64,000 nucleotides of DNA from Acinetobacter sp. ANC 3832 (GCF_002135415.1 NZ_NEGJ01000009.1:1-64000), one strand, 5' to 3'. Numbered from the stretch's first letter, positions 1 to 12,171 are shown. Notes: a model not told the origin generated them from the sequence alone. Numbers and translations are program-made.

Positions 1-1081
<1,081 letters not shown>

Positions 1082-1180
1082 TTCTATTCAGTTTAATTAT
1101 GTTTGTCTTAAAATAATTTAATTCATTGTCTTTTAAGTTTATTGTGCTATTTTGCCATAAAATTACATAAATTTTAAGTT

Positions 1181-1555
1181 ATGAGCGATTATTCTCCTTT
1201 TAAAGGAAAAACGGGTTTTAAACGTATTCTAAATGCAACTGGCTATTCTTTGGCTGGATTTAAAGCAGCATATCAACACGAAGCGGCTTTTCGTCAAGTT
1301 GTTTGGATCAATATTATTCTGATTCCTATTACTTTTTTTCTAAATGTTAGCAATATAGAACAAGCTGTAATGGTGGCTGTTTGCTTATTGGCAATTATTG
1401 TTGAGTTATTTAATTCTGCACTTGAAGCAGTTGTAGATCGAGTTTCGCTAGATTTACACCCACTTTCAAAAAATGCAAAAGACATGGGAAGTGCAGCCCA
1501 ATTCGTTGCTCAAGCCATTATCTTTTTTACATGGGTAATTATTTTGTTCAAGTAA
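1181..1555 (+). CDS. dgkA: diacylglycerol kinase (prokaryotic, integral membrane)
   Basis: The 124-residue product has the length and architecture of the small trimeric inner-membrane DgkA, which phosphorylates diacylglycerol to phosphatidic acid and recycles lipid released by membrane-derived glycan or LPS modification. Family hallmarks are visible: EAAFRQ near residue 35, then VELFNSALEAVVDR and the segment HPLSKNAKDMGSAAQ that forms the active site. Three hydrophobic helices can be drawn, at about residues 40-55, 60-80 and 105-123. It is a single gene followed by a long hairpin terminator. No oddities were seen. Confidence 0.95.
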   Translation: MSDYSPFKGKTGFKRILNATGYSLAGFKAAYQHEAAFRQVVWINIILIPITFFLNVSNIEQAVMVAVCLLAIIVELFNSALEAVVDRVSLDLHPLSKNAKDMGSAAQFVAQAIIFFTWVIILFK

Positions 1556-1569
1556 TAAAGTTCTTACAT

Positions 1570-1616
1570 AAACCTGTTTCTATCCTCTCTTTCATAGAAG
1601 AGATAGAAATAGGTTT
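1570..1616 (+). terminator. hairpin after dgkA
   Basis: Arms at 1570-1584 and 1602-1616 pair over 15 bases with one G-T wobble, and the loop region can also pair internally. It begins 14 bases after the dgkA stop. Only a short T run follows, so it may be a transcript-stabilising hairpin rather than an efficient terminator. Confidence 0.6.
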
Positions 1617-1742
1617 TGAGATTTATCTGTGCTTTCAATTAAAATGATATTTATTGGATATGTTCAAGATCAACAGTTAACCCCATCAATAACTGCATGA
1701 GTTGTACTTGTAAATTACAGTTGTTTTTCAAAAAAATCGGGG

Positions 1743-2513
1743 GGTGTTTCAAAAATTATGCTGACATTACACGAATCCATTATTGATATAAAAGAAGGTT
1801 AAATCGAAAGCTTTAAAATGGTTTTCCAATTTTTTCGAAAAGTTACAACAGCTCCTAAACCCTCGTCTCATTCGATATCTTATTTTGCAGTTATTTCCTA
1901 ATATCCACAGTAAAAAACTTACCAATTGCTTACTTACAATGCTTAAAAGCTGTGACAAAACTATTCCAATGATCGCTGGAAATTCGAGTGTATTGAACTC
2001 CTAATGTTTTGAGTTGAGCTTTAAGCCGTTGGAATGTGGCTAAATCTCACTTTCCCCAAACATAAGCTACAATTTTACCTATATCTCGATGATAAGCGTA
2101 AATCAATCATTGTTTATTTTGTTTGTTACCTACAAATGTCCAAAAATCACCCACCTCAAGGGATTCATAATCACTCTGCTTAGTTTGAATTTAATAACTC
2201 GATTGACTTCAAGTTCGTAAAACTTTACCTATACTGATTCGCTCAATTTCTGCGATATCTCTTACACCACTGCCTCTTACCATTAAATGCAATATCTTAC
2301 TGGTCATACCCGAGTTGCATCCTTGATAGCTTAGAGCATGGTGGTCACCAATAAATTGACGTTTACAGCCTTTGCATTAATAGTTTTGTTTCCCATCCAT
2401 TTTTCTTTATATTGTCACTCAGGCAGGTTGGGCATTTGATTTGTAGAGTTATTTGCATTTCTCTATTTTATCAAAATTCAGCCTGTTCTTTTCGGCATAC
2501 TTTTTGAAACACT
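1743..2513 (-). mobile_element. decayed IS1-family insertion sequence
   Basis: The two ends match as imperfect inverted repeats: GTGTTTCAAAAATTATGC starting at 1746 on the plus strand and GTGTTTCAAAAAGTATGC on the minus strand from 2511. The span of about 770 bp is close to a full-length IS1. Translating the minus strand gives an InsA-like zinc-finger and HTH region (CKGCKRQF, then GSGVRDIAEI), an InsB-like DDE region (VGDFWTFVGNKQNKQ, YAYHRDIGKIVAYVWG) and the C-terminal signature RRGFRSCCNFSKK followed by AFDLTFFYINNGF. At least five in-frame stops and a frameshift interrupt it. No matching target-site duplication was found at the flanks, so this is an old, inactive copy. Confidence 0.85.
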
Positions 2514-2716
2514 ACTTAATATTCAAGTCTCATCCCCAAATAAGGAATAGAATTTTATTATTAGAATAAAGTTATCTATAACTTTTAAATACTAACCCAC
2601 TCGACATTTTGTCTAAGTATTAACAACCTCTTTATTTTTTCTACTCTAGGATTAAATTAAAAGGCTCTATGTAAGATACCCACTATCGATAGAAAATTTA
2701 TCTTTAAAGCAAAAAT

Positions 2717-2747
2717 AAAAAATCCCCGCTAAAAGCGGGGATTTTTT
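2717..2747 (-). terminator. intrinsic terminator of the adhesin gene
   Basis: An AAAAAATCCCCGC arm pairs with GCGGGGATTTTTT across a TAAAA loop. It has T runs on both strands and lies 26 bases beyond the adhesin stop. It could also stop transcription coming from the IS side. Confidence 0.85.
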
Positions 2748-2773
2748 GTGTTTAACCTTTAACGGAAATAACC

Positions 2774-4699
2774 TTATTTACCGCCAAATACGTAAGCTAG
2801 ACCTACACGACCACCAACTTCACCGTCACCAGCAAAACCAAGAGCAGCACTTACAGAAGTACGACCATCAGCAAATACGCTAGCTAAACCAACAGCTCCT
2901 GCTGATTCGCCTTCATAGTGACCAACACCACCAAATACTGCAAACTGACCAGCACCGATGTTAGGAACTTGTTGTTGAGCAGCTAAAGCAATTGCGATAC
3001 CACGGTAAGAAGTTTTCTCAACGTCATCAACACGATTGTTTAATTGATCAACACGGCTATTTAACTGTCCAACTTGTGCAGTTAAACGTGTATCAACTTC
3101 AGTTACTTTAGTATCAATAGCAGTAACTTGAGTATTTACAGTTGTTTTAAAGCCTTCGATTTTACCATCAATATTAGCAACTGATTGGTTAATACCATCT
3201 GTTGCATTTTTAACAGCTTCATCTAAAGAAGCAGTAATACTTTGACCATTGATACGGAAATCAGCAGCATCGATATAACCAGTAGTTTTTACACCATCAG
3301 CGGTAATAGTTGTACCAGTAGTAGTCACTTTACCATCTGTACCAGTTACAGTTTTATTAACGTCTACGCCATATTTATTAGACTGATCTTCATTTTTACC
3401 AATTACACCAGTAGAAACTTTTTGTTCAGTTTGAATTTTAGGTGCTGTTTCTTCAAATGTAGTATCAACGTTAGTCGTTGCTGCACCTGGAGTAGTAATA
3501 CCAGCTTGTACACGAGATTGGTCTGCAGTAAATACAGCTTCACTATAAGTTACATTTTTATTAGTAACAGTATTATGTACTTTTGAAATTTGGAAAGTAC
3601 CATCATCATACTGTGCAGTACCAGTTTTAGTATGCGTACCAGCTACAGGAGTTGTACCAGCATATTCAACTAAACCAGTACCGTTACCAGTAATTTCATA
3701 GTATTTAGAAGCTAACTCACGACCTTCATCGTTATTATAAACTTCTAGAATACGTTTACCACCTACATCATATTCACGTGTTTTTTGAGTACCACTTACT
3801 TTACTTTTAATTAACTCACGTGTTGCAACACTACCGTCAGTTTGTAAAACACCTTTATTTGAAAGATCTGCAAGTGCAATACCATTACCAGTCATCATTA
3901 CAACATTATTGTTGTCACGAGCACTTACACCATAAATGTTTTTAGATGGATCAACAGCTGGACCAGTACCCGTATTTGCGAGGATACCTTGTTGTACATA
4001 ACGAATATCATTCGAAGCAGTTTGTTGCTGACCTAGTGTACCAGTTAAATATTCTTCAGTTGAAGAGCCTTCAGGTGCAACTAGAGTACCGTCAATAGAA
4101 CCAGCATTTACTGATGTACCACCTTGGTAACCATAAATAACATGCTCACCATTTACTTGACGGTTTTCATATCCAGTAGTCAGTTGACCACCTGTAAGAC
4201 CTGAAACCTGTCCACCTTTTGTTAAAGTATTTACATCAATTTTCGAACCACCAGTATAAGCAGTTAGATTACCAGTTGCATCAGCAACATAAGTACCTGG
4301 GATTTTTGCACCTGTAGTTGGGTTTTCAAACTGGTATACAGTAGTACCATCAGCAGTTTTATACTTAAACACGTCATACTTTACAGCTTGACCTGGTTGA
4401 GTATTTCCAACTACTGCATTTGTCCCTAAATCTAAAGCAATCTCACGACCAGCACCATTAGTAACTACATTAATTGTAGGTAACCAATCGATATCTAAGT
4501 CAGCTTGTGGTGAGTTTGTTGCATGATAACCATGTACAGGAGCATCAACGCTTCCTACGATAGTTGAGCCATTACCACCATAAATTGGATTAGTATTTAC
4601 CAATCCTTCTGTTACAGAAACTGGCTTTGCGTTTTGGGCATTTGCTGTAACTGCTACTACTGCCAAACTTGCTGCTAAAAGTGTTTTTTGAAATTTCAT
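2774..4699 (-). CDS. trimeric autotransporter adhesin (YadA-type anchor)
   Basis: The 641-residue product starts with a clear signal peptide (MKFQKTLLAASLAVVAVTANA). It continues into a long Thr/Val/Gly-rich passenger, then a coiled-coil stalk at about residues 500-560 with heptad-like VDTRLTAQV, LNSRVDQLNNRVDDVEK. It ends in a membrane-anchor domain of about 75 residues that finishes VGLAYVF plus GGK. This is the type Vc secretion layout, in which three C-terminal anchors form one outer-membrane barrel and the head mediates attachment. It is short for the class. An AGGAA ribosome site sits 5 bases before the ATG. A promoter and structured leader lie upstream. The head has no motif I can tie to a ligand. 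Confidence 0.9.
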   Translation of the reverse strand: MKFQKTLLAASLAVVAVTANAQNAKPVSVTEGLVNTNPIYGGNGSTIVGSVDAPVHGYHATNSPQADLDIDWLPTINVVTNGAGREIALDLGTNAVVGNTQPGQAVKYDVFKYKTADGTTVYQFENPTTGAKIPGTYVADATGNLTAYTGGSKIDVNTLTKGGQVSGLTGGQLTTGYENRQVNGEHVIYGYQGGTSVNAGSIDGTLVAPEGSSTEEYLTGTLGQQQTASNDIRYVQQGILANTGTGPAVDPSKNIYGVSARDNNNVVMMTGNGIALADLSNKGVLQTDGSVATRELIKSKVSGTQKTREYDVGGKRILEVYNNDEGRELASKYYEITGNGTGLVEYAGTTPVAGTHTKTGTAQYDDGTFQISKVHNTVTNKNVTYSEAVFTADQSRVQAGITTPGAATTNVDTTFEETAPKIQTEQKVSTGVIGKNEDQSNKYGVDVNKTVTGTDGKVTTTGTTITADGVKTTGYIDAADFRINGQSITASLDEAVKNATDGINQSVANIDGKIEGFKTTVNTQVTAIDTKVTEVDTRLTAQVGQLNSRVDQLNNRVDDVEKTSYRGIAIALAAQQQVPNIGAGQFAVFGGVGHYEGESAGAVGLASVFADGRTSVSAALGFAGDGEVGGRVGLAYVFGGK

Positions 4700-4828
4700 A
4701 TAAATTCCTGCAATTCTTATAAAAAAACTGGCTCACCCTAGGATCATGTAAACCAGCGAAACTGAGATGAATGCGTGGTTATTAGGGAAGTCCACCATCC
4801 TTACCCCGCCGCTACTCTGCGACACTGT
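4700..4828 (-). promoter_or_regulatory. candidate attenuator leader of the adhesin gene
   Basis: A GC-rich stretch in an otherwise extremely AT-rich gap begins where transcription from the predicted promoter would start. Besides the terminator hairpin it contains alternative pairings. AACCA (4780-4776) can pair with TGGTT (4755-4751) of the terminator 5' arm, an antiterminator. AGGAT (4801-4797) can pair with ATCCT in the terminator loop (4744-4740). An upstream stem GTCGC/GCGGC and a GTGG/CCAC stem are also possible. I do not recognise it as a known riboswitch class. Confidence 0.6.
4721..4756 (-). terminator. terminator hairpin inside the adhesin leader
   Basis: On the minus strand CTGGTTTAC (4756-4748) pairs with GTGAGCCAG (4736-4728) over nine positions including two G-U pairs, across an 11-base loop. 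Seven T follow directly (4727-4721). It lies between the promoter and the ribosome site of the adhesin gene, which is the position of an attenuator. Confidence 0.75.
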
Positions 4829-4832
4829 GCTA

Positions 4833-4862
4833 ATCATATACAAAAAGAAACAACAATATCAA
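4833..4862 (-). promoter_or_regulatory. predicted sigma-70 promoter of the adhesin gene
   Basis: TTGATA (4862-4857) and TATGAT (4838-4833) are separated by 18 bases, each matching consensus at five of six positions. Initiation would be expected at about 4826-4828, giving a 5' leader of about 128 bases. Confidence 0.6.
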
Positions 4863-5236
4863 TCAATATTTGATTAAAAATACAATCAATACTTAAAATA
4901 AACTTGTGATTTAATTAAAATTTAATTAAAAACAGGTAATTATAAAATTTCAATTGATTAAAATATAATCAAATAATTATAGTTAAAAACTTGAGTTGTT
5001 TTACTTATATTATATATATGTGAATTATTTTTTTAATTATAATATATATGTAAATTAAATAAAAAAAACATAACTTTCAAATACTTGAACATAAAAAAAT
5101 ACATTACTTACATACATAGAAAAGATGATTTTTCACACATTAACATTCAATAAATAATAAAAAAATATACAATTAAACAAACGAAAATTTAAAAAAAAAG
5201 TATAGAATAGTCAGAAATCAAATTTTGTTTTAAGTT

Positions 5237-5608
5237 ATGAGTAATCAACAGGAAAAAAAGTTATTTGCTAATCGCTTAAACAAAGCCTTAGCTGATGCAA
5301 ATCATCCAATTAGCCCAACGTATATTGCGAATGAATTTAACAATCGTTACGATGGGCAATCAATAAGCGTACAATCTGCAAATAATTGGCTATTGGGAAA
5401 AGCGATACCCAACCAAGATAAACTCGCGGTTCTCGCTATTTGGTTAAATGTTTCTAATCAATGGTTAAGATTTGGCGATACAAATAACTCTCTAATTTCA
5501 TCTTCAGGTTTTAACTCTGCTGATATGGACTATTTTCTTAAATTTCGCCGCCTAACCAATACTCAAAAAAAGATTATCAGCGATCTAATAGATGAACTTA
5601 TTCAATAG
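5237..5608 (+). CDS. small XRE-like helix-turn-helix DNA-binding protein
   Basis: The 123-residue product resembles compact phage- or plasmid-type repressors. An N-terminal helical domain contains SPTYIANEFN, then SVQSANNWLLGKAIPNQDKLAVLA, the usual pattern of a recognition helix followed by LxGKxxP and a scaffold helix (residues about 25-75). The C-terminal third is helical without a recognisable domain. It is divergent from the adhesin gene across 537 bases, so it is a candidate regulator of that gene; this is inference from position. The 3' end overlaps a convergent small frame by 11 bases. Confidence 0.75.
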   Translation: MSNQQEKKLFANRLNKALADANHPISPTYIANEFNNRYDGQSISVQSANNWLLGKAIPNQDKLAVLAIWLNVSNQWLRFGDTNNSLISSSGFNSADMDYFLKFRRLTNTQKKIISDLIDELIQ

Positions 5609-5780
5609 GTAATTTTGCTAAGAGACTTAAATAATATTGATTCTCTTTTTTATAATGTTCTATCATTTCTTCACACTCTCGAATTTTTTTGTACAAATTT
5701 TTAAGCTCCTGCTTTTTAATAACCATACATTCCGAATCTTCATGCTTCCCATTAAATATACCTAGATTTATCTTTTCCAT
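5598..5780 (-). CDS. hypothetical 60-residue coiled-coil protein
   Basis: This small frame encodes a Lys/Glu-rich product with a predicted helical, coiled-coil stretch (KKQELKNLYKKIRECEEM and on to about residue 50). No clear ribosome site precedes the ATG. Its end overlaps the convergent regulator gene by 11 bases. It resembles small accessory proteins found beside XRE regulators, but I do not recognise a family, and it could be a chance frame. Confidence 0.4.
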   Translation of the reverse strand: MEKINLGIFNGKHEDSECMVIKKQELKNLYKKIRECEEMIEHYKKENQYYLSLLAKLPIE

Positions 5781-5923
5781 ATTTTTAGTAAGTTAAATTA
5801 TCACTTGATGAAATCATAAACCATTTAAAAAAAAAGACCAACAAAAAGTATACTTTTTATTACAACATAAAAATTATGTTAAATAAATCTCTATATATAA
5901 GCAACTTAGTTTTACCTAGCATT

Positions 5924-5955
5924 AAAAAACCCCCGCTAAAAGCGAGGGGTTTTTA
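5924..5955 (-). terminator. groESL terminator
   Basis: AAAAACCCC and GGGGTTTTT arms pair around a short GCT/AGC extension, with a T run on the minus strand, 19 bases beyond the groEL stop. Confidence 0.85.
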
Positions 5956-5974
5956 AACAAGATGATGTCTTGGC

Positions 5975-7627
<1,653 letters not shown>

Positions 7628-7760
7628 TTAAATTTTAACAATCTGATTGATACAAGTCGTATTTCATAGACTTCTTGCATAGCACCTTTTCATTTTTCTT
7701 CAAGGAGACAAACAAGAGGTTTTAAATCACTGATGCAAGATGTCCTATTTACGTTTTGGC

Positions 7761-8051
7761 TTAGTCTACAAGAACAGCTAAAATGTCAGATTCTTTCATT
7801 ACAAGAAGTTCTTCACCATCAACTTTTACTTTTGTTCCAGCATATGCACCGAACAATACGTTATCGCCAACTTTAACATCTAAAGCACGTACACCATTGT
7901 CCGTAACTTTACCGTTACCTACAGCAAGAATTTCACCTTGAGCAGGTTGTTCAGCTGCTGAAGTACTTAAAATAAGACCACCCGCAGTTTTAGTTTCCTT
8001 CTCAACACGGCGAATAACAACGTTATCATGTAAAGGACGAATGTTGCTCAT
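7761..8051 (-). CDS. groES: co-chaperonin GroES (Hsp10)
   Basis: The 96-residue product starts [15 protein letters not shown] and carries the mobile loop region [19 protein letters not shown] and the roof/dome motif typical of the heptameric lid of GroEL. The ATG at 8051 is chosen because GGAG lies 8 bases upstream; the earlier in-frame ATG at 8063 overlaps this ribosome site. It is the first gene of the groES-groEL operon, driven by the heat-shock promoter at 8153-8178. Confidence 0.98.
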   Translation of the reverse strand: MSNIRPLHDNVVIRRVEKETKTAGGLILSTSAAEQPAQGEILAVGNGKVTDNGVRALDVKVGDNVLFGAYAGTKVKVDGEELLVMKESDILAVLVD

Positions 8052-8152
8052 TGAAAACTCCATCAGACTAAGTGTCTTTATATTGGTTAAAAATGATGAC
8101 GGTTTTATTCCCTAAATCATCATCTATTAAAAATAATTTCTATGACACTTTT

Positions 8153-8178
8153 GTGGGGATGGAAAAAAACGCTTCAAG
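8153..8178 (-). promoter_or_regulatory. sigma-32 (RpoH) heat-shock promoter of groESL
   Basis: On the minus strand CTTGAA (8178-8173) is followed after 14 bases by CCCCAC (8158-8153). This matches the RpoH consensus CTTGAA-N13/15-CCCCAT, and it sits about 100 bases upstream of groES. Confidence 0.85.
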
Positions 8179-8254
8179 GGCAAAACTAAAAAATATTTCC
8201 AATTATGTGTGTTTTTTATCCAACTTATGCATTCATTTATTCAATTTCGATCAA

Positions 8255-9016
8255 TTAGGCGATTTTTAAAACAAAATCCTGTAACTGCTCATCAAAAAAA
8301 TAATGCTGAAAAGTGCCATCATTTAAAATTACATTGAAGCTATTCGGCATTTTTTTATGTAAGCGATGTGAGGTTGCTGTACCTGCATGTACCTCATAAA
8401 CGGGATGCCCTAGATTTAAAGCAAATTCCTGATTCAAATCATACACAGCCACTAAATGTAAATGCCCATGCAATAAAGCATATAAATGATGTTGCCCCCA
8501 CTCTGCTAAGGCAAGTTTTCCTAAAGTGGGGCAATCTTTTAAATGATGATTATCTTCAGAAGAATAAAAAGGTTGATGACTCACAATAATGTTTAATTTA
8601 TTGTTCGGCGCTTGAATCAGTTGTTGATTCACTCTGTGAATTTGCTCTAGTGAAACGTGCCCACGGGTGTGGTAACGACGTCGAATACTATTAATACCAA
8701 TTAAATAGAAATGCTCAGTGACTAAGGTTTTTTCCAAACTGCCAAAAAACAATTGATACAAAGCAAATGTTCTAAAGGTCCGATTCCATACATGATACAA
8801 AGGAATATCATGGTTTCCAGGCACAAGAAAATACGGCGTATTTAACGATTCTAAAAATTGCTTACATGCATAAAACTCTTTTAGTTTCGCCCTTTGGGTT
8901 AAATCACCACTGACCACAACAATTTCAGGTTGATGTTTCTCACAAAAGCGCTGAATCGCAGTGATACATTCAATTTTTTCTGTTCCAAAATGCAAATCAG
9001 ACAGATGAATCAACAT
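8255..9016 (-). CDS. calcineurin-like metallophosphoesterase
   Basis: The 253-residue product has the ordered metal-binding motifs of the family: DLHFG near residue 7, GDLT near 37, GNHD near 68, a conserved HQPF near 147 and GHLH near 180. These bind two metal ions for phosphoester hydrolysis. Relatives include CpdA-like cyclic-nucleotide phosphodiesterases and UDP-diacylglucosamine or other lipid-linked phosphatases; the substrate is not determined. The start codon overlaps the end of the upstream lipid-kinase gene by 20 bases, so the two are translationally coupled and may act on one lipid or nucleotide pathway. Confidence 0.85.
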   Translation of the reverse strand: MLIHLSDLHFGTEKIECITAIQRFCEKHQPEIVVVSGDLTQRAKLKEFYACKQFLESLNTPYFLVPGNHDIPLYHVWNRTFRTFALYQLFFGSLEKTLVTEHFYLIGINSIRRRYHTRGHVSLEQIHRVNQQLIQAPNNKLNIIVSHQPFYSSEDNHHLKDCPTLGKLALAEWGQHHLYALLHGHLHLVAVYDLNQEFALNLGHPVYEVHAGTATSHRLHKKMPNSFNVILNDGTFQHYFFDEQLQDFVLKIA

Positions 9017-9935
9017 AAGGCACCATAATATTTAACGCATTTTTTTCAACATGAATATTTAATGGCGTATTCAGTTCAACAATTTCACCATCAATCGCAA
9101 CGGTCAGTTTAGGTCTTTGCGAATATACTTTCACATGATCTGCACTGAAACTATATACATCGGAGGCTTGTTCAAGTTGTCCGCGAATGGTCTGAAAGAG
9201 TGTCTTAAATAAAGTGGTTTTATCACCCTTCGCAATCACCACACCTGCAACCTGCCCCACTTCTGCACATTTGGCTATTTTGAGTTTCATTTCTGCAAGT
9301 TGTAATTGATTATTGCCAAAGAAAATAAGGGGGGTTTTAACAGGATAACGATGACCATCTACCTCCACTTCTAATTTTAATTCTTTACGATCACGAATAA
9401 GCACATCCAAACCTGAGGTATAGGCATTTAAAGGGAAACGTCCAAATCTTTTATTGTATTCTTCGCGCCTTTTAATAAATAAAGGATATAAGCCCAAACT
9501 AGCATTATTCAAATATATTTGATCATTAATACAAGCCACATGTGAAGCACGTGGTTCACCTGTTCCAATCACTTTTGCTGCTTCCAACAAATCTAAAGGG
9601 ATGTTTAAAACTCTAGCCACATAATTAAATGTACCCAAAGGTAAAATTCCCATTGGAATATCTTGATGTACCAATTGTGAGGCAACTGCATTTAAAGTTC
9701 CATCGCCGCCTGCCGCAACAACTACCCCTTTTTCAGTATATTGTTGATGACGTTTTAAAATTTTTTGCATCAAAATCTGAATATTTGGCTCAGAAGCAAT
9801 ATCAAAAACTTGTATTTCAAAGCCTTGTTCTGTCCAAATTGTCATCAATTGTTCATAGACTGCCTCTTTTTTACTTGCATGAAAGCCTGATTTTTCATTA
9901 TAAACCATAGATAGAGGTTTTAATTGAGCGCTCAT
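8997..9935 (-). CDS. diacylglycerol/sphingosine-kinase-type lipid kinase (YegS/DagK fold)
   Basis: The 312-residue product carries the DAGK catalytic signature GGDGTLNAV at about residues 76-84, followed by MGILPLGTFNYVARVL, which binds nucleotide. The C-terminal beta-sandwich segment includes VDGEIVELNTP. Members are cytosolic ATP-dependent lipid kinases related to YegS and DgkB. It is unrelated to the membrane DgkA at 1181. It is the first gene of a two-gene operon with the phosphoesterase. The exact lipid substrate cannot be read from sequence. Confidence 0.88.
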   Translation of the reverse strand: MSAQLKPLSMVYNEKSGFHASKKEAVYEQLMTIWTEQGFEIQVFDIASEPNIQILMQKILKRHQQYTEKGVVVAAGGDGTLNAVASQLVHQDIPMGILPLGTFNYVARVLNIPLDLLEAAKVIGTGEPRASHVACINDQIYLNNASLGLYPLFIKRREEYNKRFGRFPLNAYTSGLDVLIRDRKELKLEVEVDGHRYPVKTPLIFFGNNQLQLAEMKLKIAKCAEVGQVAGVVIAKGDKTTLFKTLFQTIRGQLEQASDVYSFSADHVKVYSQRPKLTVAIDGEIVELNTPLNIHVEKNALNIMVPYVDSSV

Positions 9936-10341
9936 AATGTTGTTTATTTTGAAGTAATTACTCTAATTTCGCTGAAATTTCAGACGAATAATATATCCTT
10001 TATGTAATTTTTGAATTGACTTGATTTATTAAACCAATGATAAAATAGAATGATTCTTAAACAACAAGATACTAATTTAAAACAATATTTTTTAAATAAA
10101 TAATATACATCATTTTAAATGATACTTTGAATTACGTCACAATACCACAATCAAAACATTAAATAACAATAGCTTATACCACTATGGGGCGCAAATATCT
10201 TTTACGCCTTTAGTCTTATTTTTTTTATGATTTTATGCTTTAATACAGCCACTTTTTTCATACTTAAATCTGAATGTTGTATCCCTTCATTCAGGTTGTT
10301 ATTTGTACATAAAAATGTACATATTTTAGATAGGCCTCACC
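9936..10341. other. intergenic region upstream of pckG
   Basis: This AT-rich divergent gap between the lipid kinase and pckG contains a weak promoter-like TTGACT at 10016 and TAAAAT at 10041 with a non-optimal 19-base spacer. I see no gene, no RNA hairpin and no repeat. Confidence 0.5.
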
Positions 10342-12171
10342 ATGACCCAAGTGAACGCACCAGAATTCGTTCGTCACCCTAAGCTCATTGCATGGGTTGA
10401 AGAAATTGCTAAATTAACTAAACCTGCAAAAATTGAATGGTGTGACGGAAGCGAAGAAGAATATCAACGTTATATTAACTTGATGATCGCTAACGGCACC
10501 ATGCAAGCATTAAATCAGGACAAACATCCTGGTTCTTTTTTAGCGAATTCTGATCCTTCCGACGTTGCTCGTGTTGAAGGTCGTACATACATCTGTTCTG
10601 AAAAACAAGAAGATGCTGGTGCGACAAACAACTGGGAAGCTCCAGCTGAAATGCGTACTCGTTTAAGTGGTTTATTTGATGGCTCAATGGCTGGGCGTAC
10701 AATGTACGTTGTTCCATTCTCTATGGGCCCATTGGGTAGCCACATTGCACATATCGGTATCGAATTAACAGATTCTCCTTATGTTGCAGTCAGCATGTCT
10801 AAAATGGCTCGTATGGGCAAAGCTGTTTATGACGTACTCGGTACAGATGGTGAATATATCCCTTGTGTACACACTGTTGGTGCACCGCTTGAAGCAAATC
10901 AAAAAGATGTTGCTTGGCCTTGTAACCCAGAAAAATATATCGTTCATTATCCAGAAACACGTGAAATTTGGTCATTCGGTTCTGGTTATGGCGGTAATGC
11001 ATTGTTGGGTAAAAAATGCCTAGCGTTACGTATTGCATCGTCTATGGGTCGTCAACAAGGTTGGTTAGCTGAACACATGCTGATCCTTGGTGTAACAAGC
11101 CCGCAAGGTGAAAAACACTACATCGCAGCTGCATTCCCTTCTGCTTGTGGTAAAACCAACTTTGCAATGTTGATTCCACCAGCAGGTTATGAAGGTTGGA
11201 AAATTGAAACTGTAGGTGATGACATCGCTTGGATTAAACCAGGTGAAGATGGTCGCTTATATGCAATTAACCCTGAAGCTGGTTTCTTTGGTGTAGCGCC
11301 TGGTACAAATACGAAGACTAATCCAAACTGTATGGCAACATTGACCAAAGATGTGATCTATACAAACGTTGCTGTAACTGACAACGGTGAAGTTTGGTGG
11401 GAAGGCCTAACTAAAGAAGCGCCTGCGAACCTAACCAACTGGAAAGGTCAGCCACACGTTGCTGGTGAAAAAGCAGCACATCCAAATGCTCGTTTCACAG
11501 TTGCAGCGGGTCAGTGCCCTTCTATTGATGCTGACTGGGAAAATCCAGCGGGTGTTCCAATTTCAGCGTTCATCTTCGGTGGTCGTCGCGCAGATACTGT
11601 TCCTTTAGTTTCTGAAGCATTTGACTGGGTTGATGGCGTTTATAAAGCAGCAACTATGGGTTCTGAAACAACTGCTGCTGCAGTAGGTCAACAAGGCATC
11701 GTTCGCCGTGACCCATTTGCTATGCTTCCATTTGCTGGTTATAACATGGCTGACTATTTTAGCCATTGGTTAGAACTTGGTGAAGAAGTTGGTGCTAGAG
11801 CTGAAGCTGCGGGTAACAAACTTCCAAAAATCTTCAATGTAAACTGGTTCCGTCGTGATGCTGAAGGCAACTTCGTATGGCCTGGTTTCGGTCAGAACAT
11901 GCGTGTTCTTGAGTGGATGATTGACCGTTGTGAAGGTCGTGCTGAAGCAACTGAAACACCAATTGGCTTAGTTCCAACTTATGAACAGTTAAACTGGACA
12001 GGTTCTGACTTTACAAAAGCACAATTTGACCTTGTGACTGAACAAGATAAAGCGCAATGGATCAAAGAACTTGAAAGCCACACTGAGTTATTTGATAAAT
12101 TAGGTGATCGTTTACCAGCTGCGCTTAAAACACGCCAAGCTGAATTGATTGCTGCTGTTAAATCTGCTTAA
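10342..12171 (+). CDS. pckG: phosphoenolpyruvate carboxykinase (GTP)
   Basis: The 609-residue product is the GTP-dependent PEPCK, which converts oxaloacetate to PEP for gluconeogenesis. The kinase P-loop with its reactive cysteine is visible as [13 protein letters not shown] at about residue 268. Substrate- and metal-binding blocks include [23 protein letters not shown] and NVNWFRRD. The length is typical of the GTP family, which is unrelated in sequence to the ATP enzyme PckA. It stands alone, with its own terminator, and together with aceA elsewhere in the window supports growth on acetate and organic acids. Confidence 0.98.
   Translation: MTQVNAPEFVRHPKLIAWVEEIAKLTKPAKIEWCDGSEEEYQRYINLMIANGTMQALNQDKHPGSFLANSDPSDVARVEGRTYICSEKQEDAGATNNWEAPAEMRTRLSGLFDGSMAGRTMYVVPFSMGPLGSHIAHIGIELTDSPYVAVSMSKMARMGKAVYDVLGTDGEYIPCVHTVGAPLEANQKDVAWPCNPEKYIVHYPETREIWSFGSGYGGNALLGKKCLALRIASSMGRQQGWLAEHMLILGVTSPQGEKHYIAAAFPSACGKTNFAMLIPPAGYEGWKIETVGDDIAWIKPGEDGRLYAINPEAGFFGVAPGTNTKTNPNCMATLTKDVIYTNVAVTDNGEVWWEGLTKEAPANLTNWKGQPHVAGEKAAHPNARFTVAAGQCPSIDADWENPAGVPISAFIFGGRRADTVPLVSEAFDWVDGVYKAATMGSETTAAAVGQQGIVRRDPFAMLPFAGYNMADYFSHWLELGEEVGARAEAAGNKLPKIFNVNWFRRDAEGNFVWPGFGQNMRVLEWMIDRCEGRAEATETPIGLVPTYEQLNWTGSDFTKAQFDLVTEQDKAQWIKELESHTELFDKLGDRLPAALKTRQAELIAAVKSA

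Noticed and set aside
1767..1958. Independent small gene on the minus strand
   Set aside because: Its C-terminal sequence is that of an IS1-type transposase; it is the frameshifted 3' part of the decayed element.
1734..2522. Target-site duplication around the IS1-family remnant
   Set aside because: The eight to nine bases on either side do not match.
3242..3586. Plus-strand frame inside the adhesin gene
   Set aside because: It is an antisense shadow of a Thr/Val-rich coding region.
4728..4845. Cobalamin-, c-di-GMP- or TPP-riboswitch in the adhesin leader
   Set aside because: Short matches such as AGGGAA and CCCCGC occur on the plus strand and TAGCGG on the minus strand, but the order and spacing of the conserved boxes do not fit any of these classes.
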